Of a DNA stretch of 64,000 bases, positions 30,819 through 45,639 are shown piece after piece (the first letter of the stretch is position 1; the number at the start of each line of letters is the position of its first letter). Both the position numbers and the translations under genes were made by a program. A model generated the notes under the pieces. The model searched no databases, was not told the origin of the DNA, and saw nothing but the letters and a program-made list of their open reading frames with translations. The stretch comes from Enterobacter sp. Bisph1 (GTDB lineage: Bacteria > Pseudomonadota > Gammaproteobacteria > Enterobacterales > Enterobacteriaceae): assembly GCF_000814905.1 (NCBI RefSeq), contig NZ_JXAG01000034.1, positions 62,001-126,000 of the forward strand, given 5' to 3'.

Positions 30819-33101
30819 ATGTCCGAGCTTAATGAAAAATTAGCCACAGCCTGGGAAGGTTTTGCCAAAGGCGACTGGCAGAAAGAAGTCAACGTACGTG
30901 ACTTTATCCAGAAAAACTACACCCCGTACGAAGGCGACGAGTCCTTCCTGGCTGGCGCAACTGACGCGACCACCAAGCTGTGGGACAAAGTCATGGAAGG
31001 CGTTAAACTGGAAAACCGCACTCACGCGCCGGTTGATTTTGACACCTCTGTTGCTTCCACCATCACTTCTCACGACGCTGGCTACATCAACAAAGCGCTG
31101 GAGAAAATTGTTGGTCTGCAAACTGAAGCTCCGCTGAAACGCGCCATCATCCCGTTCGGCGGCATTAAAATGGTTGAGAGCTCCTGCAAAGCGTACAATC
31201 GCGAGCTGGACCCGGCCCTGAAAAAAATCTTCACCGACTACCGTAAGACCCACAACCAGGGCGTCTTCGATGTTTACACCAAAGACATTCTGAACTGCCG
31301 TAAATCCGGCGTTCTGACCGGTCTGCCGGATGCGTACGGCCGTGGTCGTATTATCGGTGACTACCGTCGCGTTGCGCTGTACGGTATCGACTTCCTGATG
31401 AAAGACAAATACGCTCAGTTCCAGTCTCTGCAGTCCGACCTGGAAAACGGCGTTAATCTGGAAGCGACTATCCGTCTGCGTGAAGAGATTGCTGAACAGC
31501 ATCGTGCGCTGGGCCAGATCAAAGAGATGGCGGCTAAATATGGCTGCGATATCTCCGCTCCGGCATCTAACGCGCAGGAAGCTATCCAGTGGACCTACTT
31601 CGGTTACCTGGCTGCGGTTAAATCTCAGAACGGCGCTGCAATGTCCTTCGGTCGCGTGTCCACTTTCCTGGATGCCTACATCGAACGTGACCTGAAAGCG
31701 GGCAAAATCACTGAACAAGACGCTCAGGAAATGATTGACCACCTGGTCATGAAACTGCGTATGGTTCGCTTCCTGCGTACCCCTGAGTATGATGAACTGT
31801 TCTCCGGTGACCCGATTTGGGCAACGGAATCTATCGGCGGTATGGGCGTTGACGGCCGTACTCTGGTAACCAAAAACAGCTTCCGTTTCCTGAACACCCT
31901 GTACACCATGGGGCCGTCTCCGGAGCCGAACATCACCGTTCTGTGGTCTGAAAAACTGCCGCTGAACTTCAAAAAATACGCTGCTAAAGTTTCCATCGAT
32001 ACCTCTTCTCTGCAGTATGAGAACGATGATCTGATGCGCCCTGACTTTAACAACGACGACTACGCAATTGCTTGCTGCGTAAGCCCGATGGTTGTGGGTA
32101 AACAAATGCAGTTCTTCGGTGCTCGCGCTAACCTGGCGAAAACCATGCTGTATGCCATCAACGGCGGCGTTGATGAAAAACTGAAAATCCAGGTAGGTCC
32201 GAAATCTGAACCTATCAAAGGCGACGTGCTGAAGTTCGACGAAGTGATGGATCGTATGGATCACTTCATGGACTGGCTGGCTAAACAGTATGTCACCGCG
32301 CTGAACGTTATCCACTACATGCATGACAAGTACAGCTACGAAGCTTCACTGATGGCGCTGCACGATCGTGACGTTATCCGTACTATGGCTTGCGGTATCG
32401 CAGGTCTGTCCGTTGCGGCTGACTCCCTGTCTGCTATCAAATATGCGAAAGTTAAACCGATTCGTGACGAAGACGGTCTGGCAATCGACTTCGAAATCGA
32501 AGGCGAATACCCGCAGTTTGGTAACAACGACGCGCGTGTAGATGACATGGCGGTTGACCTGGTAGAACGTTTCATGAAGAAAATTCAGAAACTGACCACC
32601 TACCGCAACGCTATCCCGACGCAGTCTGTTCTGACCATTACTTCTAACGTTGTATATGGTAAGAAAACCGGTAATACCCCGGATGGCCGTCGCGCTGGCG
32701 CACCGTTCGGACCGGGTGCTAACCCGATGCACGGTCGTGACCAGAAAGGTGCGGTTGCCTCTCTGACTTCCGTTGCTAAACTGCCGTTTGCCTACGCTAA
32801 AGATGGTATCTCTTACACCTTCTCTATCGTTCCGAACGCGCTGGGTAAAGACGACGAAGTGCGTAAAACTAACCTCGCAGGTCTGATGGACGGTTACTTC
32901 CATCACGAAGCGTCCATCGAAGGTGGTCAGCACCTGAACGTGAACGTGATGAACCGCGAAATGCTGCTCGACGCGATGGACAACCCGGAAAAATATCCGC
33001 AGCTGACCATTCGTGTTTCCGGCTACGCAGTACGTTTTAACTCCCTGACGAAAGAACAGCAGCAGGACGTTATCACCCGTACTTTCACTCAGACCATGTA
33101 A
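30819..33101 (+). CDS. pflB: Pyruvate formate-lyase PflB
   Basis: 760-residue glycyl-radical enzyme that splits pyruvate plus CoA into acetyl-CoA and formate under anaerobiosis. The active-site cysteine pair is in [12 protein letters not shown] (about 419-420, Cys418/419 of the mature E. coli enzyme), and the radical-bearing glycine is in [12 protein letters not shown] near the C-terminus (Gly734 equivalent). The start at 30819 has AAGAAGGTAGG upstream. Its codon use is strongly biased, as expected for an abundant protein. It is activated by PflA, encoded next. Confidence 0.99.
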   Translation: MSELNEKLATAWEGFAKGDWQKEVNVRDFIQKNYTPYEGDESFLAGATDATTKLWDKVMEGVKLENRTHAPVDFDTSVASTITSHDAGYINKALEKIVGLQTEAPLKRAIIPFGGIKMVESSCKAYNRELDPALKKIFTDYRKTHNQGVFDVYTKDILNCRKSGVLTGLPDAYGRGRIIGDYRRVALYGIDFLMKDKYAQFQSLQSDLENGVNLEATIRLREEIAEQHRALGQIKEMAAKYGCDISAPASNAQEAIQWTYFGYLAAVKSQNGAAMSFGRVSTFLDAYIERDLKAGKITEQDAQEMIDHLVMKLRMVRFLRTPEYDELFSGDPIWATESIGGMGVDGRTLVTKNSFRFLNTLYTMGPSPEPNITVLWSEKLPLNFKKYAAKVSIDTSSLQYENDDLMRPDFNNDDYAIACCVSPMVVGKQMQFFGARANLAKTMLYAINGGVDEKLKIQVGPKSEPIKGDVLKFDEVMDRMDHFMDWLAKQYVTALNVIHYMHDKYSYEASLMALHDRDVIRTMACGIAGLSVAADSLSAIKYAKVKPIRDEDGLAIDFEIEGEYPQFGNNDARVDDMAVDLVERFMKKIQKLTTYRNAIPTQSVLTITSNVVYGKKTGNTPDGRRAGAPFGPGANPMHGRDQKGAVASLTSVAKLPFAYAKDGISYTFSIVPNALGKDDEVRKTNLAGLMDGYFHHEASIEGGQHLNVNVMNREMLLDAMDNPEKYPQLTIRVSGYAVRFNSLTKEQQQDVITRTFTQTM

Positions 33102-33210
33102 TTCGCCTGCCGGGTTGCATCCAGGCGGCAACAGAACGAAGCCACGAAAGATGCAGCTTTTAAGACGAAGGGTATTGACTGAAATCGCGAAGTAAAAAGC
33201 GTATAATAAA

Positions 33211-33235
33211 GGCTCCACGTCAGTGGGGCCTTTTT
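33211..33235 (+). terminator. Terminator after pflB
   Basis: GGCTCCAC-GTCA-GTGGGGCC followed by TTTTT (stem of 8 bp with one G-U pair). It separates pflB from pflA, which then needs its own promoter in the 128 nt before its start. Confidence 0.8.
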
Positions 33236-33363
33236 AATACCTGAAGTGTGCTTTGTCAGCCATCTATACTTGCTGGATGTCTGCCAAAACAGACTTAGCG
33301 CAGAAGGAATGAAACTGCGCAGCCACAGGCCCCGGATGGGCCACATCTGGAGAAAACACCGCA

Positions 33364-34104
33364 ATGTCAGTTATTGGTCGCATCCACTCCTTTGAATCCT
33401 GCGGCACGGTCGACGGCCCGGGCATCCGTTTTATCACCTTCTTCCAGGGCTGCCTGATGCGCTGCCTGTATTGCCACAACCGCGATACATGGGATACGCA
33501 CGGCGGTAAAGAGATTACCGTGGAAGAGCTTATGAAAGAGGTGGTGACCTATCGCCACTTTATGAATGCTTCCGGCGGCGGCGTTACGGCTTCCGGCGGG
33601 GAGGCTATTCTGCAGGCGGAATTCGTCCGTGACTGGTTCCGCGCCTGCAAAAAAGAGAGCATCCACACCTGCCTCGACACCAACGGCTTTGTTCGCCGTT
33701 ACGATCCGGTGATTGATGAACTGTTGGATGTGACCGATCTGGTGATGCTCGATCTGAAGCAGATGAATGATGAAATCCATCAGAATCTGGTGGGTGTTTC
33801 CAACCATCGCACCCTGGAGTTCGCGCAATATTTAGCGAAGAAAAATATTAACGTGTGGATCCGCTATGTTGTTGTACCTGGCTGGTCCGACGATGATGAC
33901 TCTGCGCATCGTCTTGGCGAGTTTACCCGCGATATGGGTAACGTCGAGAAGATCGAACTGCTGCCCTATCATGAGCTGGGTAAACATAAATGGGTGGCGA
34001 TGGGTGAAGAGTATAAGCTGGACGGCATTCACCCGCCGAAGAAAGAAACGATGGAGCGCGTGAAAGGCATTCTCGAACAGTACGGTCACAAAGTGATGTA
34101 CTAA
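33364..34104 (+). CDS. pflA: Pyruvate formate-lyase activating enzyme PflA
   Basis: 246-residue radical SAM enzyme that abstracts hydrogen from the PflB glycine to install the radical. The 4Fe-4S motif CxxxCxxC is at C30, C34 and C37 ([11 protein letters not shown]). The SAM-binding glycine block [12 protein letters not shown] and the DLKQMNDE motif are present. The length equals the E. coli protein. It converges on ycaD. Confidence 0.98.
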   Translation: MSVIGRIHSFESCGTVDGPGIRFITFFQGCLMRCLYCHNRDTWDTHGGKEITVEELMKEVVTYRHFMNASGGGVTASGGEAILQAEFVRDWFRACKKESIHTCLDTNGFVRRYDPVIDELLDVTDLVMLDLKQMNDEIHQNLVGVSNHRTLEFAQYLAKKNINVWIRYVVVPGWSDDDDSAHRLGEFTRDMGNVEKIELLPYHELGKHKWVAMGEEYKLDGIHPPKKETMERVKGILEQYGHKVMY

Positions 34105-34119
34105 CGCCGCAGAAGCAGC

Positions 34120-34151
34120 AAAGCCACAACGCAAGGTTATGGCTTTGTTTT
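34120..34151. terminator. Terminator between pflA and ycaD
   Basis: AAAGCCACAAC and GTTATGGCTTT pair with one mismatch around a short loop, followed by GTTTT. It sits between two convergent genes and likely serves both. Confidence 0.7.
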
Positions 34152-34173
34152 ATGGCGTACCTGGAACGATCAT

Positions 34174-35322
34174 TCAGGCATGTGCCACCGGCGTCGGATG
34201 CTTGCCCGCTTTACGCATCAGCATTACCAGATAGATAAACGACACCCCGGCAATCATGATAAACAGCAGGCTGTCTGAGTAGCTTTGCATCAGCATAGCG
34301 GTCAACGTCGGACCTAACAGGCTGCCGATGGTATAACTGAGCAGCAGCGCCTGATTCATCGCCACCAGCTGATGATGCTCCACTTTCTCACAGGCCCAGG
34401 CCATCGCGACCGGATAGAGGGTAAAGCCTGCGGTTCCGAGCACAAACAACGCGGGCGCCATCGCCGCGTTGCTCAACATTGCAAAACAGCCGACGATCAC
34501 CACAAACACCTGCACTCGCAGGACTAACAGCCGGCCAAATCGGTCAGCCAAACGGCCAATCGGCCACTGGCCAACAATGCCCGCACTGACCATCAGCGCC
34601 ATCCAGAAGCCAATTCCCGAATCGCTGATCCCCTGATGCGAAAGATAGAGCGGCATCAGGCCATACAGCGAACCCAGAATAATGCCGGAGATAATGCAGC
34701 CGTTCACACCGAGTCGCGCCTGACGCAGACGCAGCATCGGCCATATCGACGTGGTTGCCACCTCTTCACTGTGCTGGTTAACGATGCGGGTAAACAGCAG
34801 CGGCAGAATTGCCGCCAGCACCAGCGCCGTCGCCCACGGCAGTACGCTCATCAGATCCGTCGGCAATTTACTGACCATCACCTGACCCAGCACTGTGCCC
34901 ACGTAGTAAACCATCATATAGGCCGCTAACAGCCGCCCACGGTTACGCGAGGTGCCGCTGCACATCAAAGCACTTTCCACTACCACCCAGATCATCGCGC
35001 AGCCTACGCCAGCGATAAAGCGCCAGATCATCCAACTCCAGAAGCCAATCGTCAGCCCAAGGCCAACACAACCGGCGGCAAATATCAGCGAGGCAATGTA
35101 ATAACTGTGGTTAAAGCCCAGACGGCGAATTAAACGCCCGGTCAGTAAAGTGCCCAGCAAATTACCGGTAAAATAGGAGGAACCCACCATACCCACCTGC
35201 CAGGTTGGTAAGTTTTCGTGGGTCAGCCAGAGCGGCACGAGCGTGTTCAGCGTCGCGATCGCCAGCGTCAACAACATGAGGCCGCAGAGCAATAACAGCA
35301 CTGGCCGGGTATAGGTGGACAT
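34174..35322 (-). CDS. ycaD: MFS transporter YcaD
   Basis: 382-residue major facilitator superfamily protein with about 12 hydrophobic segments. The MFS loop 2-3 motif appears as [12 protein letters not shown] (about 62-73) and its repeat in the second half as [13 protein letters not shown]. coli YcaD is the same length; its substrate is unknown. In E. coli ycaM and ycaN lie between this gene and pflA, and dmsABC and ycaC between it and serS; here both gaps are empty. Confidence 0.93.
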   Translation of the reverse strand: MSTYTRPVLLLLCGLMLLTLAIATLNTLVPLWLTHENLPTWQVGMVGSSYFTGNLLGTLLTGRLIRRLGFNHSYYIASLIFAAGCVGLGLTIGFWSWMIWRFIAGVGCAMIWVVVESALMCSGTSRNRGRLLAAYMMVYYVGTVLGQVMVSKLPTDLMSVLPWATALVLAAILPLLFTRIVNQHSEEVATTSIWPMLRLRQARLGVNGCIISGIILGSLYGLMPLYLSHQGISDSGIGFWMALMVSAGIVGQWPIGRLADRFGRLLVLRVQVFVVIVGCFAMLSNAAMAPALFVLGTAGFTLYPVAMAWACEKVEHHQLVAMNQALLLSYTIGSLLGPTLTAMLMQSYSDSLLFIMIAGVSFIYLVMLMRKAGKHPTPVAHA

Positions 35323-35575
35323 GGATTAAAACCGTGAGGAAGTTCAGTTTGCGTGCGCATCATGCCACCGGCAAAAACATTGTCAATCCGCGCAGTTAGG
35401 GGCTGACACGTTTTGCAACGCGACGATTTGTAAAACTTATCCAGCGCAGGGGCAAAAAGAAAAAAAGAATAATCACTCTATTGAAAAGCAAAGAATATTT
35501 CCCGCCACAAGCAGAATTGTCAGTTGAAAAAATTCATGATCATTTTTGATATAAAACGCAGGAGAATACCAGGGA
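35323..35575. other. Gene-free spacer between ycaD and serS
   Basis: AT-rich, with no convincing reading frame, RNA gene or repeat. It must hold the ycaD promoter on the minus strand. No remnant of dmsABC, which stands here in E. coli, can be seen. Confidence 0.6.
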
Positions 35576-35602
35576 AATAAAAAAGCGCCCGCAGGCGCTT
35601 TT
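35576..35602 (-). terminator. Terminator after serS
   Basis: On the minus strand AAAAGCGCC-TGCG-GGCGCTTTT followed by TTATTT gives a 9-bp stem and a long T tract, 22 nt past the serS stop. Confidence 0.88.
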
Positions 35603-35624
35603 AGAAGTGATGTCGGCGTGGAGA

Positions 35625-38352
<2,728 letters not shown>

Positions 38353-38361
38353 GCGCGCCTC

Positions 38362-38973
38362 TTACTTACGCTGGTCGTCAACCGTTACGCCCTTCGGCGG
38401 GGTAAAAGTGAATTTCGAGGCATCAACGGTGCCGTTTTGCTGGGATTTCAGCTGATAACTGCTGCGCTGATCGTCCTGCTCAATGGCGCTGAATTGATGG
38501 ATAGTGCCATCGCGGCCAACATTGATAGTGAACTGTTTCAGGTTGCCGTTATTGCCCTTTGGTGTCAGGACAAAATCGTCGCCCTTCTGCTCAATATTAT
38601 ACTGCTGCCAGTCGCTGGCCTGGTTACGGGCAATCAACATAAACGGCGTATTGCCGGTGGCGTCTTTCAGCCAGGTTGCCGTGGCCTGCTCAACAAACGG
38701 GTTATAGAACCACAAGGTTTTCCCGTCAGAGACCAGCACGCTTTCGTCCGGCTGGGTCATATGCCAGTTAAACAGATTCGGTCGTTTGACCCACAAATCG
38801 CCCTGACCTTCCTGAACCGCAGCGCCGCTACCGTCGGTCACTTTTTGGCTAAAGGTGGCGTGGAAGCTGCTGACTTTATCGAGACGACTTTTCAGATCGC
38901 CAGAAGCATCAGCCCACGCCTGGCTGGCGGCAAAGCTGGCAAGTAAGGCACAGGCGATGGCAATTTTTTTCAT
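38362..38973 (-). CDS. lolA: Periplasmic lipoprotein carrier LolA
   Basis: 203-residue periplasmic chaperone that takes lipoproteins from LolCDE at the inner membrane and passes them to LolB. A Sec signal peptide occupies residues 1-21 (cleaving after SQAWA). The mature protein keeps the hydrophobic-cavity residues seen in [20 protein letters not shown] and NLFNWHM. It lies between ftsK and rarA, as in E. coli. Confidence 0.97.
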   Translation of the reverse strand: MKKIAIACALLASFAASQAWADASGDLKSRLDKVSSFHATFSQKVTDGSGAAVQEGQGDLWVKRPNLFNWHMTQPDESVLVSDGKTLWFYNPFVEQATATWLKDATGNTPFMLIARNQASDWQQYNIEQKGDDFVLTPKGNNGNLKQFTINVGRDGTIHQFSAIEQDDQRSSYQLKSQQNGTVDASKFTFTPPKGVTVDDQRK

Positions 38974-39323
38974 CTTGATTCCTTAAAATTTTTTCAAGCT
39001 GCCAGTCAACAGACTCAATGGATAACCGCGACTACTATAACAATTCAGTTGCGCGATTGCCTGGTAAAAAAACTGAAAAGGAGCCAGTAAGAGAGCGTTA
39101 AAAGGCAATAAATCATTGGCACCGATCACTCCGCCTGGCTTTATAAGCTGTTTATTCTCTTGTGACTATTCCCCGGACTTGAATGCACTAAATATTCGCA
39201 ATAAATGCGCTTTAAACGGCCACAACGGCCCTGTATTAGTTTTAAAAACAGGCTCAACGTTTTAGGCGCGTGGCCAGGCAAAATCCTTATTGTTGATTAT
39301 TTAATCGACAAAAGATAAGCGTC
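38974..39323. other. Gene-free spacer between ftsK and lolA
   Basis: About 350 nt with no convincing gene, tRNA or repeat. It is AT-rich near 39180-39320 and must contain the lolA promoter on the minus strand. Confidence 0.55.
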
Positions 39324-39370
39324 AGAAAATAAACTGCCTCCGGTTTCGATAGCATTCGAAACGGAGGCAG
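39324..39370 (-). terminator. Strong terminator after ftsK
   Basis: CTGCCTCCG and CGGAGGCAG, extended inward by TTTCGA/TCGAAA with one bulged base, form a long hairpin 27 nt past the ftsK stop. On the minus strand it is followed by TTTATTTTCTG. Confidence 0.85.
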
Positions 39371-39396
39371 CAGTATGCGTTTACGCCGGAAGGATA

Positions 39397-42300
39397 TTAA
39401 TCGAACGGCGGTGGCGCCAGCACTTCGCGGTTGCCGTTATGGCCCTGCTCACTCACAATCCCCTGCGCTTCCATCTGTTCGATAATACGCGCCGCACGGT
39501 TATAACCAATGCGGAACTGGCGCTGTACGCCGGAGATAGACGCTTTACGTTTTTCGGTAACAAAATTGACAGCCTGATCGAATAACGGATCCAGCTCTTC
39601 GCCCCCTTCAAACCCTGCGCCAGCCCCACCTTCGCTTTCACTGTCTGAGGTGATGCCATCAACGTACTGCGGACGACCGCGCGCTTTCCAGTCCTGCACG
39701 ACGGCATGGACTTCCTGGTCGCGAACAAAAGCGCCATGCACACGTACCGGCGCTGACGTCGAGTTCGGACCGGAATAGAGCATATCCCCCATCCCGAGCA
39801 GCGATTCGGCACCGCCCTGATCGAGAATGGTACGTGAGTCAATTTTGCTCGAAACGGTAAAGGCGATACGTGTCGGGATGTTAGCCTTAATCAGGCCGGT
39901 AATGACATCCACGGAAGGGCGCTGCGTCGCCAGCACCAGGTGAATACCGGCGGCACGGGCTTTTTGCGCCAGTCGCGCAATCAGCTCTTCCACTTTCTTA
40001 CCAACGGTCATCATCAGATCGGCGAACTCATCGACCAGCACCACGATGTACGGCAGTTTTTCCAGTACCGGATGCTCAACATCCATGCTGTCGCCCGGTT
40101 TCCAGTAAGGATCCGGGATCGGACGCCCCATCCGTGCCGCTTCGGCGATCTTCTCGTTGTAACCGGCGAGGTTACGTACGCCGAGCGCGGACATCAGCTT
40201 GTAACGACGCTCCATCTCATTGACGCTCCAGCGCAAGGCGTTGGCGGCATCTTTCATGTCGGTGACGACTTCCGTGAGCAGATGCGGGATCCCTTCATAT
40301 ACGGAGAGCTCAAGCATTTTCGGGTCGATCATGATAAAGCGCACCTCTTCCGGCGTCGCTTTATACAGCATGCTGAGGATCATCGCGTTGACGCCCACGG
40401 ATTTACCGGAACCGGTCGTACCCGCGACTAACAGATGCGGCATCTTCGCCAAATCGGCTATCACCGGATCGCCGGCGATATCTTTACCCAGCACGATCGT
40501 TAGCGGTGATGGGCTTTCGCGGAATTTCACGCAGTCCAGCACTTCACGCAGGTAAACGGTTTGCCGCTTCTTATTCGGCAGTTCGAGGCCAACGTAGGGT
40601 TTACCCGGAATAACTTCTACCACACGAACAGCAACGGTCGACAGCGAGCGCGCCAGATCGCGAGAGAGGTTAGATATACGTGCAGCTTTAACGCCCGGCG
40701 CGAGATTTAACTCAAAGCGGGTAATAACCGGACCCGGTGAATAGTTCACTACATCGGCTTTGATGCGGAAATCCGCCAGTCGCGCTTCTACCAGACGCGC
40801 CATTTGTTCCAGCGCAAAGGTGTCTACCGGCTCAATCTCGGCGGGCGGCTGCGTCAGCAGATCCAGTGACGGAAGCGGCGTCGTCGGTTTCTGCATCGGG
40901 CGACTATCGCCATTACGCATTAACAGCGGATGGATAAGGCTCTCTTGCTGCGGCGCAGGCTGTTGTGTAACAGGCTGCTGATATTGCTGCGGCTGGGCTA
41001 CGGGCTGTTGTACCGGCTGCTGATACTGCTGCGGCTGCGCTACGGGCTGCTGTACCGGCTGTTGGTACTGCTGCGGCTGGGCTACGGGCTGTTGTACCGG
41101 CTGCTGATACTGCTGCGGCTGGGCAACAGGTTGCTGTACCGGCTGCTGAAACTGCTGCGGCTGCGCTACGGGCTGCTGTACCGGCTGTTGGTACTGATGC
41201 GGCTGCGCAACGGGCTGCTGTACCGGCTGTTGGTACTGATGCGGCTGGGCAACAGGTTGCTGGTACTGCTGTTGAGGCTGCTGGCGAGAGTGCGGCGTAA
41301 ACAGCGGCTCGCTCGGGCCGTTATCCACCCGCGTCTTCATCGGCGAAAAGTCATGACCTTCAGGGGTAAATGCCTGCGCCCCGGCAGGCTGCTCGCCCGC
41401 ATATCGCTGCTGCTGCGAAGCCGCGAATTGACGCGCCAGCTGCTCTTGCTCAGCGTCTTCCTCGCTTTGTACGGCATGCTGCGCCTCGAACTGCGGCGTT
41501 TCATGCTGGAAGCCATCGCCATAGCGATCCTGCTGCGTGGCGGCGAACTGGCGCGCCAGTTCATCCTGCTGAAGGATATCGGCATCTTCATCGGTAAAAT
41601 GATCCCCGTCCTGACGAGGTTCATCTCCACGGGCGCGCTCTTCGGCCATCCGTTGGGAAGGCAATTTGATGCCGTAGGACGCCAGTTCACGACGCGTCGG
41701 AACGCGAACCCGATTCGGGCGCGGCAGCTGTGGACCAATCCCCTCTTTTACCTGCGGACGCGGTGCACCACCGGCAGCAAGACTAAATACCGGCGCTGCC
41801 GCCGCAGCGGCTGCAGCGGCCTGACCCGCAGCCTGTTGCACGCCAGCGGCAACGGGCGCAATGGTCGTTTCAACAGCAGGCATCGAAGGCGTCGCATTAA
41901 CCATCGGTTTGGCAACGGGCTCTTCTTGTGCAGGTTCAGGAATGGGTTGATACCACGCGGCAAGCTGCTCACGTTCGCGCGCACGCTTCTCTTCCACTTC
42001 TTCGAAGTAGTAAAGCGGCGGGCGAGTCTGTTTGGGCTCCTCAACAACAGGTTCCGCCGCAGGCTCAGCGCGTAGTTCCGGTGCGGGAGAAATCTGCGGC
42101 TGAGTTTCGCTTTGCCATGGCAAATCGTGTTCCGGCTGGGTATAAACATCCTGTTGGTGCGGCTGTGGTGTCACAGGCGCATGCGGCGTCCAGCCCTCCT
42201 GGGCCGCAGGCTGTTGCCACTGCGGTTCGCCATGAGACGCAGACTGATATGCCGCTTCCTGAGGATATTGTTCAGGCTGATAAGTCGCAGGCTGCGCTGG

Positions 42301-43395
42301 CGTATAAGGGGCAGCTTGTTGCGGCGCGGGTTGCTGCGTATACGCCCATTCTGCATCCGGCGCTGCCTGAACGACAGGTTCAACCGGTGCGGCATAGGTT
42401 TGCGCTGCGGCAGTCGTCGCGGCGGCAGCGACAGCAACAGGGGCCGTTACGCTGGGACCATTGAACAGCGGATCGTATTCTTGTTCAGCTTCGGTCGCGC
42501 GATGGCCGGAGAACAACACGTCATCAGCGTCCGCGGGCACGCCGCGCGCGCTGTAAGTAATCTCTTCTTCATCATCGTCCATCCGTTTACCGGAGAACAG
42601 CGCTTCGTCGGTTTTACGTCCCATCGGATTAACGAATTTTTCGGCAATGCGTTTGCGCCGCGCCAGCGCGCCGCGCAGGATTCGGGCACGACGGGATTCA
42701 TGCGGAGCCTCGCTAACGCCGAGTTCATGGTCATCATCCTCTTCATACTCGTCTTCATCGACCCAGGTGTCATCACGACGGGTACGGTTACTGGCGAAGG
42801 TGAGAATATTGAGGATAACGCTGCCGATTTTCTCGGCGATGGTCACCCATGACCAACCCGTGAAAAGGGTCAAACCGGCGGCCCAGATGCAGAGCAATGC
42901 CAGCGTGCCGCCGCTGCTGCGCAGCAAAGGTTGTAATGTGGTGCTTAGCAGACTGCCAATAACGCCGCCGGAGGCGAAGTACCAAATATCATCGGCATTG
43001 ATCGCCGCCAGCCCGCAGGAGGTGAGGATCAGCGCCAGCGCGCCAATCATGCGCAGCGATACGGCAAAGTAATCGATATAGTCTTCGCTGGCTCGATGGC
43101 GGTAAGCAAACCAGCAGCCACCGATGATGATCACCGGGATGGTGTAGGCCATGACGCCAAAAATGAAGAACAGCGTATCGGCAAGCCACGCACCGGGCAC
43201 GCCGCCGAGATTGTGAATCGGCTCATGCCAGGCCGTTTGTGACCAGCTGGGATCGGATGGATTGAAGCTTAACAGCGCGGCCATTAGCCAAACGGCTGAA
43301 AGTGAAACAAGGATCAGCAACGCCTCCAGGAGTCGGCGCCCGCTGCTTAATGTGTTCAGTGTGACTTCTTTGTCTTCGGTATATTCCTGGCTCAA
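39397..43395 (-). CDS. ftsK: DNA translocase FtsK
   Basis: 1332-residue divisome protein that pumps chromosomal DNA to dif and activates XerCD. The N-terminal domain has four membrane helices (about residues 25-190). A long Pro/Gln-rich linker follows (about 200-830), with a tandem 14-residue repeat. The C-terminal motor carries Walker [14 protein letters not shown] and Walker [14 protein letters not shown]. The winged-helix gamma domain (last 65 residues, [22 protein letters not shown]) reads KOPS sequences. Length is close to the 1329 residues of E. coli. It lies 120 nt downstream of lrp. Confidence 0.98.
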   Translation of the reverse strand: MSQEYTEDKEVTLNTLSSGRRLLEALLILVSLSAVWLMAALLSFNPSDPSWSQTAWHEPIHNLGGVPGAWLADTLFFIFGVMAYTIPVIIIGGCWFAYRHRASEDYIDYFAVSLRMIGALALILTSCGLAAINADDIWYFASGGVIGSLLSTTLQPLLRSSGGTLALLCIWAAGLTLFTGWSWVTIAEKIGSVILNILTFASNRTRRDDTWVDEDEYEEDDDHELGVSEAPHESRRARILRGALARRKRIAEKFVNPMGRKTDEALFSGKRMDDDEEEITYSARGVPADADDVLFSGHRATEAEQEYDPLFNGPSVTAPVAVAAAATTAAAQTYAAPVEPVVQAAPDAEWAYTQQPAPQQAAPYTPAQPATYQPEQYPQEAAYQSASHGEPQWQQPAAQEGWTPHAPVTPQPHQQDVYTQPEHDLPWQSETQPQISPAPELRAEPAAEPVVEEPKQTRPPLYYFEEVEEKRAREREQLAAWYQPIPEPAQEEPVAKPMVNATPSMPAVETTIAPVAAGVQQAAGQAAAAAAAAAPVFSLAAGGAPRPQVKEGIGPQLPRPNRVRVPTRRELASYGIKLPSQRMAEERARGDEPRQDGDHFTDEDADILQQDELARQFAATQQDRYGDGFQHETPQFEAQHAVQSEEDAEQEQLARQFAASQQQRYAGEQPAGAQAFTPEGHDFSPMKTRVDNGPSEPLFTPHSRQQPQQQYQQPVAQPHQYQQPVQQPVAQPHQYQQPVQQPVAQPQQFQQPVQQPVAQPQQYQQPVQQPVAQPQQYQQPVQQPVAQPQQYQQPVQQPVAQPQQYQQPVTQQPAPQQESLIHPLLMRNGDSRPMQKPTTPLPSLDLLTQPPAEIEPVDTFALEQMARLVEARLADFRIKADVVNYSPGPVITRFELNLAPGVKAARISNLSRDLARSLSTVAVRVVEVIPGKPYVGLELPNKKRQTVYLREVLDCVKFRESPSPLTIVLGKDIAGDPVIADLAKMPHLLVAGTTGSGKSVGVNAMILSMLYKATPEEVRFIMIDPKMLELSVYEGIPHLLTEVVTDMKDAANALRWSVNEMERRYKLMSALGVRNLAGYNEKIAEAARMGRPIPDPYWKPGDSMDVEHPVLEKLPYIVVLVDEFADLMMTVGKKVEELIARLAQKARAAGIHLVLATQRPSVDVITGLIKANIPTRIAFTVSSKIDSRTILDQGGAESLLGMGDMLYSGPNSTSAPVRVHGAFVRDQEVHAVVQDWKARGRPQYVDGITSDSESEGGAGAGFEGGEELDPLFDQAVNFVTEKRKASISGVQRQFRIGYNRAARIIEQMEAQGIVSEQGHNGNREVLAPPPFD
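40950..41275 (-). repeat. Tandem 42-bp repeat in the FtsK linker
   Basis: The protein unit is [14 protein letters not shown], with H or F variants at two positions, repeated about six times in full with partial copies at each end. On DNA this is a 42-bp tandem array of CTG/CGG-rich units. It lies wholly inside ftsK and stays in frame. Confidence 0.9.
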
Positions 43396-43515
43396 GACAG
43401 GCTCTCCAGGTCCTTAATGCTAAAACGGACAACAGCGCCGGGTCTCCCCGGCACTGTTGCTGTATGGATTAACAGGAGTGTAATCAAAAAATAGTGATTT
43501 TGCACCTGTTCCGTA

Positions 43516-44010
43516 TTAGCGCGTCTTAATAACCAGACGATTGCTCTGTTTGACTTCTTCCATAACTACATAGGTGCGGGTGTCGTTAACGCCCGGCAAA
43601 CGCAATAAGGTTTCCCCTAACAGTTTGCGATAAGCCGACATATCAGGCACGCGCGTCTTTAACAGGTAGTCAAAATCGCCTGAAACAAGATGACACTCTT
43701 GAATTTCTTCAAGTTTTTGCACTGCCGAGTTAAATTGCTCAAACACGTCCGGCGCGCCACGATTGAGAGTGATCTCAACAAATACTAATAGTGATGCATC
43801 CAGATAATGCGGATTTAACAGCGCCGTATAGCCCTGAATAAACCCTTGTCTTTCCAGTCTGCGCACACGCTCAAGGCATGGCGTTGGGGAAAGACCCACT
43901 CGTTTAGAAAGCTCGACGTTGGAAATACGCCCATCTTTTTGCAATTCGTTTAGAATATTACGATCGATGCGGTCGAGATCTTTGCCAGGGCGCTTCTTGC
44001 TATCTACCAT
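43516..44010 (-). CDS. lrp: Leucine-responsive regulatory protein Lrp
   Basis: 164-residue global regulator of amino-acid metabolism, pili and transport, forming octamers and hexadecamers that wrap DNA. The N-terminal helix-turn-helix is at about residues 15-60 (DRNILNELQKDGRISNVELS). The C-terminal RAM/AsnC ligand domain includes VSGDFDYLLKTRV. I placed the start at 44010 (MVDSKKRPGKD), the family start; the frame continues 17 codons upstream without conservation. The sequence matches E. coli Lrp almost residue for residue. Confidence 0.98.
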   Translation of the reverse strand: MVDSKKRPGKDLDRIDRNILNELQKDGRISNVELSKRVGLSPTPCLERVRRLERQGFIQGYTALLNPHYLDASLLVFVEITLNRGAPDVFEQFNSAVQKLEEIQECHLVSGDFDYLLKTRVPDMSAYRKLLGETLLRLPGVNDTRTYVVMEEVKQSNRLVIKTR

Positions 44011-45525
<1,515 letters not shown>

Positions 45526-45555
45526 TCTTTACAAGTCAGTAACAAAGGTAAAAAA

Positions 45556-45583
45556 GGCGACTATAAGTCGCCTTTATTTTTTC
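45556..45583 (+). terminator. Terminator after trxB
   Basis: GGCGACTATAAGTCGCC followed by TTTATTTTTTCT. The flanking A tract would also allow function on the other strand. Confidence 0.88.
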
Positions 45584-45639
45584 TCCGATGTAACATTGCG
45601 CCAGCTTAAAATTCGATAACTTTACCTGCAAAGCGCGCA

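Noticed and set aside
30840-32324. 494-codon open frame on the minus strand opposite pflB
   Set aside because: It mirrors the strongly biased codon use of pflB and has no recognisable domain or ribosome site; it is an antisense shadow.
40950-41275. CRISPR-like array
   Set aside because: The repeats are contiguous, in frame within ftsK and have no unique spacers.
40930-42075. 381-codon Leu/Arg-rich plus-strand frame opposite ftsK
   Set aside because: It is the reverse reading of the Gln/Pro repeat linker (CAG becomes CTG); no independent support.
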